A DNA stretch of 64,000 nucleotides, from NCBI RefSeq assembly GCF_014230465.1, contig NZ_JAAXCY010000011.1, positions 259,170-323,169 on the forward strand, in the 5' to 3' direction. Shown here piece after piece: positions 60,203 to 64,000 of the stretch; position 1 is the stretch's first letter, and every line of letters starts with the position of its first letter. The notes beneath the pieces were generated by a model, which saw only the letters and a list, made by a program, of their open reading frames with translations, was not told the DNA's origin and did not search any database. Position numbers and translations under genes: made by a program. This DNA comes from Pseudomonas cremoris. GTDB lineage: Bacteria > Pseudomonadota > Gammaproteobacteria > Pseudomonadales > Pseudomonadaceae.

Positions 60203-62506
60203 TTATTTGCCCAGTGGAATCTTAGGCGCCCAGGTCAGCCACTCATCTTCAAACTTGTCGAACAACGGGAACGTCTGCTGCGGCCGTGCGGCATTACCCA
60301 TGCGCTCACCGTCGGGGGTAGCGAAGGCAATACCACCGGCGACCAGCGTCTCCAGGGATTCAGTGCGCACCGTAGCGCCTTTGAACAGGCCGAAGTCGAG
60401 CCCAAAACCGCTGGTGTTCCAGAAGCGGCTGCCGCTTCGTACCAGCGGAGCATATTTAGGCTCGATCAGGATGTGGATAAGCACACGGTCAGCCGTCTGG
60501 CCCAGCTCGTAGCCGGTGACTTTACCGACGGTGACTTCACGATAAGTCACCGGCACACCTTCCTTCAACGAGCCACGGCGTGCAGCGCTGAGTGTCAGGC
60601 TCAGGCCTTCCTCCTGATGAACGGCCTTCGGCGGCTCATCCAGTGCCACGAAGCTCTTTTGCGGACCGGCGTTTTTCACCGCTGGCTGCACTTCGATGTA
60701 CTGGCCGGTGACCAGGGTTTCCAGGTTCGAGGTTTTCATCAGGCCCAGCTCCGGCTTGACCACCCAGAACTGGCTGCCGACGCGTGCAATGCGGTCCGCC
60801 ACTTGGGTGATGCGGGCGCTGAGCAGCACTGATTGCATATCGGCACTGAGGTCGACACTTTCAATCTTGCCCACGTCCAGCCCTTTGAAACGCACTGGCG
60901 TGCCGGCGCGCATGCCGTCGGCACGATCAACCTTGATGGTCACCAGGGTGCCATGTTGGTTGGCCGCTTCGCGGTCGGTGAACAAACGGAAGCGCGGGAT
61001 GCGTTTTTTCAGCGGTACGTTTGGCTCAGGCGTTTCGAAGGCGATACCGCCGGCCATCAAGCTGGCCAGGGATTCACTCTTCACCTGAATGCCACCGGTG
61101 AGGCCACCCGTGAGGGTGACGCCACTGGCATTCCAGAAGCGCGTCGAGCCGTTGACCAGGTTTTCGTATTCCTTCTCGATGTGCACGCCGATCACCAGTT
61201 GCTTGTTCTTGCGCGAGAACTGGTAGCTCTGCACCGAGCCGACCTTGACCTGTTTGTAGAGGATCGGGCTGCCCACGTCCAGGGAGCCGAGGTTGTCGGT
61301 GAACAACACCATGTGCAGACCCGGGGAGCGCAGATCCAGCGGTGGCGCCTTGGCTCGGGCGACAAATTCGCGTTGGGGCGCACTGCCTTTGTCACCAGGG
61401 CGGATGGCGATGTAGTTACCTTTGACCAAGGCTTCCAGGCCGGTGATACCGGCGAGGGAGATGGACGGTTTGACCACCCAGAACTGGGTGTCTTGTACCA
61501 GGTAGTCTTCGGCCAGTGGGTCGAGCGTCAGTTCGGCGTTGGCGCTGGACAGGTCCGGATCGATCTTCAGGGTTTTCAAGCTGCCGACCTGGATGCCTTT
61601 GTACATCACAGGCGTGCGCCCGGCTTGCAGTCCTTCGAAATCAGTCAGCTTGACCTTGACCTTGATACCCGCCGCCGCGGCATCGAAGTCCTCATAGAGG
61701 CGGAAAGGCAGGCTCGGGTCAGTCGGCGGGCTGTCCTTGCGGTTCTCGGGCGTGGCGAAGGCGATACCACCAGCAACGATGCTGGATAGGGATTCGCTGC
61801 GCACCTTCACGCCGGACAGGTTGGCGTCGATGCTGATGCCGCTGGCGTTCCAAAAACGCGTGTGTTTGCGCACCAGGCTGGCATAGGTCGGTTCGATATA
61901 GACCTTGATCTCGACGGTGCTCTGGTCTTCGGAGAGCAGGTAGCTTTTAACTTGACCGACTTGAATTTGTTTGTAGAACACCGGACTGCCACGGTTGAGC
62001 GAGCCTAGGCGGTCGGCCTTGATGGTCAGGTGCAGGCCGGGCTTGGCGTCGGATAAAGGTGGTTCTTCAGAGAGCGCCTTGAATTTGCGCGTGGGCTCGC
62101 CATCGCCGGGGCTGGCGGCGATGTAGTTACCCGAGACCAGCGTCTCCAGACCGGTGATACCAGCCAGGCTTACGCTGGGCTTGACCAACCAGAAGCGTGT
62201 GTTTGTCTTGAGGTATTGATCGACGTCCTTGTTCATCTCGATGGTGGCGATCACCCCGCGATTACTGCCTTCGTCGTCCAAGGCCAGCGCCTTGACCTTG
62301 CCCACGGTCATGCCTTTGTAGACCACTTCGGTCTTGTTGACCTGGATACCCTCACCACTTTCAAAGCGCACCTGGATCTCGATACCTTGCTGGGTATAGG
62401 CGCGCCATCCCAACCAACCGCCGATAATCAGGGCTATCAGGGGCAATACCCAAATGGCCGACCAATTGGAGGCCGGGCGGGTTTTAGCTTTAGGCAAATC
62501 ACTCAT
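60203..62506 (-). CDS. pqiB: MCE-domain lipid-transport tunnel protein (PqiB/LetB type)
   Basis: A 767-residue protein with one N-terminal membrane anchor (residues about 15-35) and six tandem MCE/MlaD domains. The domains alternate between two types, one with FWxVKPSxSLAGITGLE and one with RFWNASG. E. coli PqiB has three and LetB (YebT) seven, so the length is intermediate. Such proteins form hollow tubes carrying lipids between the inner and outer membranes. It overlaps the PqiA-like gene by 8 bases. The name pqiB follows common annotation; LetB-like is also fair. Confidence 0.9.
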   Translation of the reverse strand: MSDLPKAKTRPASNWSAIWVLPLIALIIGGWLGWRAYTQQGIEIQVRFESGEGIQVNKTEVVYKGMTVGKVKALALDDEGSNRGVIATIEMNKDVDQYLKTNTRFWLVKPSVSLAGITGLETLVSGNYIAASPGDGEPTRKFKALSEEPPLSDAKPGLHLTIKADRLGSLNRGSPVFYKQIQVGQVKSYLLSEDQSTVEIKVYIEPTYASLVRKHTRFWNASGISIDANLSGVKVRSESLSSIVAGGIAFATPENRKDSPPTDPSLPFRLYEDFDAAAAGIKVKVKLTDFEGLQAGRTPVMYKGIQVGSLKTLKIDPDLSSANAELTLDPLAEDYLVQDTQFWVVKPSISLAGITGLEALVKGNYIAIRPGDKGSAPQREFVARAKAPPLDLRSPGLHMVLFTDNLGSLDVGSPILYKQVKVGSVQSYQFSRKNKQLVIGVHIEKEYENLVNGSTRFWNASGVTLTGGLTGGIQVKSESLASLMAGGIAFETPEPNVPLKKRIPRFRLFTDREAANQHGTLVTIKVDRADGMRAGTPVRFKGLDVGKIESVDLSADMQSVLLSARITQVADRIARVGSQFWVVKPELGLMKTSNLETLVTGQYIEVQPAVKNAGPQKSFVALDEPPKAVHQEEGLSLTLSAARRGSLKEGVPVTYREVTVGKVTGYELGQTADRVLIHILIEPKYAPLVRSGSRFWNTSGFGLDFGLFKGATVRTESLETLVAGGIAFATPDGERMGNAARPQQTFPLFDKFEDEWLTWAPKIPLGK

Positions 62507-63122
62507 GGTCGTCGTCCGACTCCGTGTTATCCCAAATCAGTCGGGGATCGAAAGTTACTGCGGCAAGCATCGTCAAGATCACCACACTGGCGAACGCTGC
62601 AGCGCCGAGATTGGCCTCGACGCTGGCAAGCCGCCCAAAGTTTACAACCGCCACCAGGATGGCGATCACGAAGATATCCAGCATGGACCAGCGGCCAATG
62701 AATTCGATAAAGCGGTACATCACAATGCGTTGCTGCGCGGACAACGGCTGGTGGCGCTGCACCGAGAACAGTAGCAGACCAATGCCCACCAGCTTGAATG
62801 TCGGCACCAGGATACTGGCGATGAACACCACCGCGGCGATGGGGTACATCCCGTGCTGCACCAGTTGGATCACGCCGGCCATGATGGTGCTGGGATCACC
62901 CTGGCCAAGGCTGTTGATGGTCATGATGGGTAACAGGTTTGCTGGAATGTACAAAATGGCCGCCGTAATCAGCAACGCCCAAGTGCGTGTGAGGCTATTG
63001 GGGCGGCGGGCATGAATCAATGCGCCGCAACGCGTGCAGACTTGCTCATCGCTGTCGGGATCTTGTTTGTTCAACTCATGGCATTCGGTACAAATCAAAA
63101 TGCCTGCATCAATCGCCCGCAT
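62499..63122 (-). CDS. pqiA: PqiA/LetA-like membrane protein (second copy)
   Basis: A 207-residue membrane protein with an N-terminal zinc-ribbon (CTECHEL...CTRCGAL) and four predicted helices (ALLITAAILYIPANLLPIM). It corresponds to one half of E. coli YebS/PqiA. It works with the MCE protein as the inner-membrane partner. The start at 63122 overlaps the preceding PqiA-like gene by 14 bases. Confidence 0.88.
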   Translation of the reverse strand: MRAIDAGILICTECHELNKQDPDSDEQVCTRCGALIHARRPNSLTRTWALLITAAILYIPANLLPIMTINSLGQGDPSTIMAGVIQLVQHGMYPIAAVVFIASILVPTFKLVGIGLLLFSVQRHQPLSAQQRIVMYRFIEFIGRWSMLDIFVIAILVAVVNFGRLASVEANLGAAAFASVVILTMLAAVTFDPRLIWDNTESDDDHE

Positions 63123-63768
63123 GGTCATCCTCCCCTGACAACGCTTGCCAGATCTGGTGAGGTGACATCACTACCTCAAGTAACACTTGAACCATTAATA
63201 GGCTGATAAAACAGACCAGGCCCAGACCTATGGTGATGGAAGCCATGTCAGCGAGTTTCACAATCGCCACCAAGACGCCCATCAAGTAGACCTCCAACAT
63301 CCCCCAATCCTTCATGTGATGGTAGATGCGGTACAGCAGCAGTCCGTAACTGCGCCCGATGTTCCAACGGATGCTGAGGAGCACTGCCAATTGGCAGATG
63401 AGCTTGAGCAAGGGGATGCCCATACTGCATAGGAAGACAACCGCTGCGACGCCTTGCATGCCTGTATCGAATAGGCCCACAACGCCGCTCCACACGGTGT
63501 CTTCAGAAGACTGCCCAAGTAGATTGAGCTGCATGATGGGCAAAAAGTTCGCAGGGATATACAACAGCAGCGCAGCCAGCACCAAGGCGAGGCTTCGCTC
63601 AACGACGTTGTGGCGGTGAGCGTATAGCTCGTAACCGCAACGCGGGCATTGGGCTTTTTCGCCTAGGGAGAGCACTGGTTTACGCATCAGCAAGTCGCAC
63701 TCATGGCATGCCACCAGGTCGTCCAGTGGTAAATCCGACACCTCGATGGCATCAACCGGATCGGGCAT
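63109..63768 (-). CDS. PqiA/LetA-like membrane protein (first copy)
   Basis: A 219-residue protein with zinc-ribbon CHECDLL...CPRCGYEL and four helices (LVLAALLLYIPANFLPIMQL). Together with the next gene it matches the two halves of the single E. coli PqiA/LetA chain, here split into two overlapping genes. It starts the three-gene operon. Confidence 0.88.
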   Translation of the reverse strand: MPDPVDAIEVSDLPLDDLVACHECDLLMRKPVLSLGEKAQCPRCGYELYAHRHNVVERSLALVLAALLLYIPANFLPIMQLNLLGQSSEDTVWSGVVGLFDTGMQGVAAVVFLCSMGIPLLKLICQLAVLLSIRWNIGRSYGLLLYRIYHHMKDWGMLEVYLMGVLVAIVKLADMASITIGLGLVCFISLLMVQVLLEVVMSPHQIWQALSGEDDHAGD

Positions 63769-63878
63769 AGATAGGGCTCAGACTCTAAAAATGATTAGGT
63801 GCCTATTCTAGTGGTCTGGTTCAGAAATAACTGTGCAAATTTGTCGGTCCCTGGCCCACTTTCCGATCGCCCAAAACA

Positions 63879-63910
63879 AAACCCCTGACTGCGTTAGCAA
63901 TCAGGGGTTC
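63879..63910 (-). terminator. rRNA operon terminator
   Basis: The stem AACCCCTGA/TCAGGGGTT is followed on the minus strand by TTTTGTTTT. It lies just past the 3' end of the 5S gene. Confidence 0.88.
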
Positions 63911-63921
63911 TGGAATTTAAT

Positions 63922-64000
63922 CTTGACGATGACCTACTCTCACATGGGGAAACCCCACACTACCATCGGCGATGCATCGTTTCACTGCTGAGTTCGGGAT
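63922..64000 (-). rRNA. rrf: 5S ribosomal RNA, 3' part
   Basis: Read on the minus strand, the region ends in the conserved GAGAGTAGGTCATCGTCAAG. About 79 bases are present; the rest lies beyond the right edge of the window. It is the end of an rrn operon running leftward. Confidence 0.95.

Overview
The window is a chromosomal stretch of a fluorescent pseudomonad, most likely of the Pseudomonas fluorescens group. This is inferred from high GC content, Pseudomonas gene neighbourhoods (hemA-prfA-prmC-moeB-murI; lolB-ispE-tRNA-prs-rplY-pth-ychF; holD/rimI next to mksFEB), a P. fluorescens-type rsp type III secretion locus, and REP/REPIN repeats with the core GCGGGCTTGCTCGCGA. No phage, insertion sequence or CRISPR array was seen.

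Layout. 1-2206: 3' end of cfa, a DUF2878 membrane protein, a YkgJ cysteine-cluster protein, a REPIN and a PagL-type lipid A deacylase. 2319-7054 (minus): the tightly overlapping core operon hemA-prfA-prmC-moeB-murI. 7237-14144 (plus): TPR lipoprotein, lolB, ispE, tRNA-Gln, prs, rplY, pth, ychF. 14492-20368: a remnant of an Hrp-type (rsp) type III secretion cluster. It keeps an HrpR/S-like activator, an HrpA-like pilin, an HrpB-like rod protein, the first quarter of rscJ, most of rscV, rspJ and the sigma factor rspL. Everything normally lying between rscV and rscJ is gone, and the two broken genes now collide tail to tail. The control signals (sigma-54 promoter at rspL, two hrp boxes) remain well formed. 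20559-30877: tRNA-Met, a DMT-transporter scrap, a PhzF-family protein, gamma-glutamyltransferase, PgeF, a HigBA-like toxin-antitoxin pair, ddlA, and a set of exporters and regulators.

30930-42097: a soluble PAS chemoreceptor, then a metal-response island (DUF2790 protein, OprD-family porin, candidate structured small RNA, CzcRS-like two-component system, CzcCBA-like RND efflux). A shared motif TGTAATNTTC lies in front of each of its transcription units. 42340-51883: a GntP transporter, an XRE-ImmA/IrrE plus DUF4411 pair (candidate toxin-antitoxin or defence module), an MHS-type MFS carrier, AtoE, a TAT-exported AcpA-type phosphatase and two unrecognised small or secreted proteins. 52031-60057: a small bacterial SET/post-SET protein, carbonic anhydrase, an acidic protein, rimI-holD, and the MksFEB condensin, with two perfect DnaA boxes between holD and mksF. 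60203-64000 (minus): an MCE-domain lipid-transport system (six MCE domains plus two PqiA-like proteins), then the 3' end of a 5S rRNA with its terminator.

Most genes are ordinary housekeeping or accessory functions. The most notable points are the internally deleted T3SS that keeps an apparently complete regulatory cascade, the predicted metal regulon motif with a neighbouring RNA candidate, the SET-domain protein, and the XRE-ImmA/DUF4411 pair. All family assignments come from reading the sequence; no database search was run.
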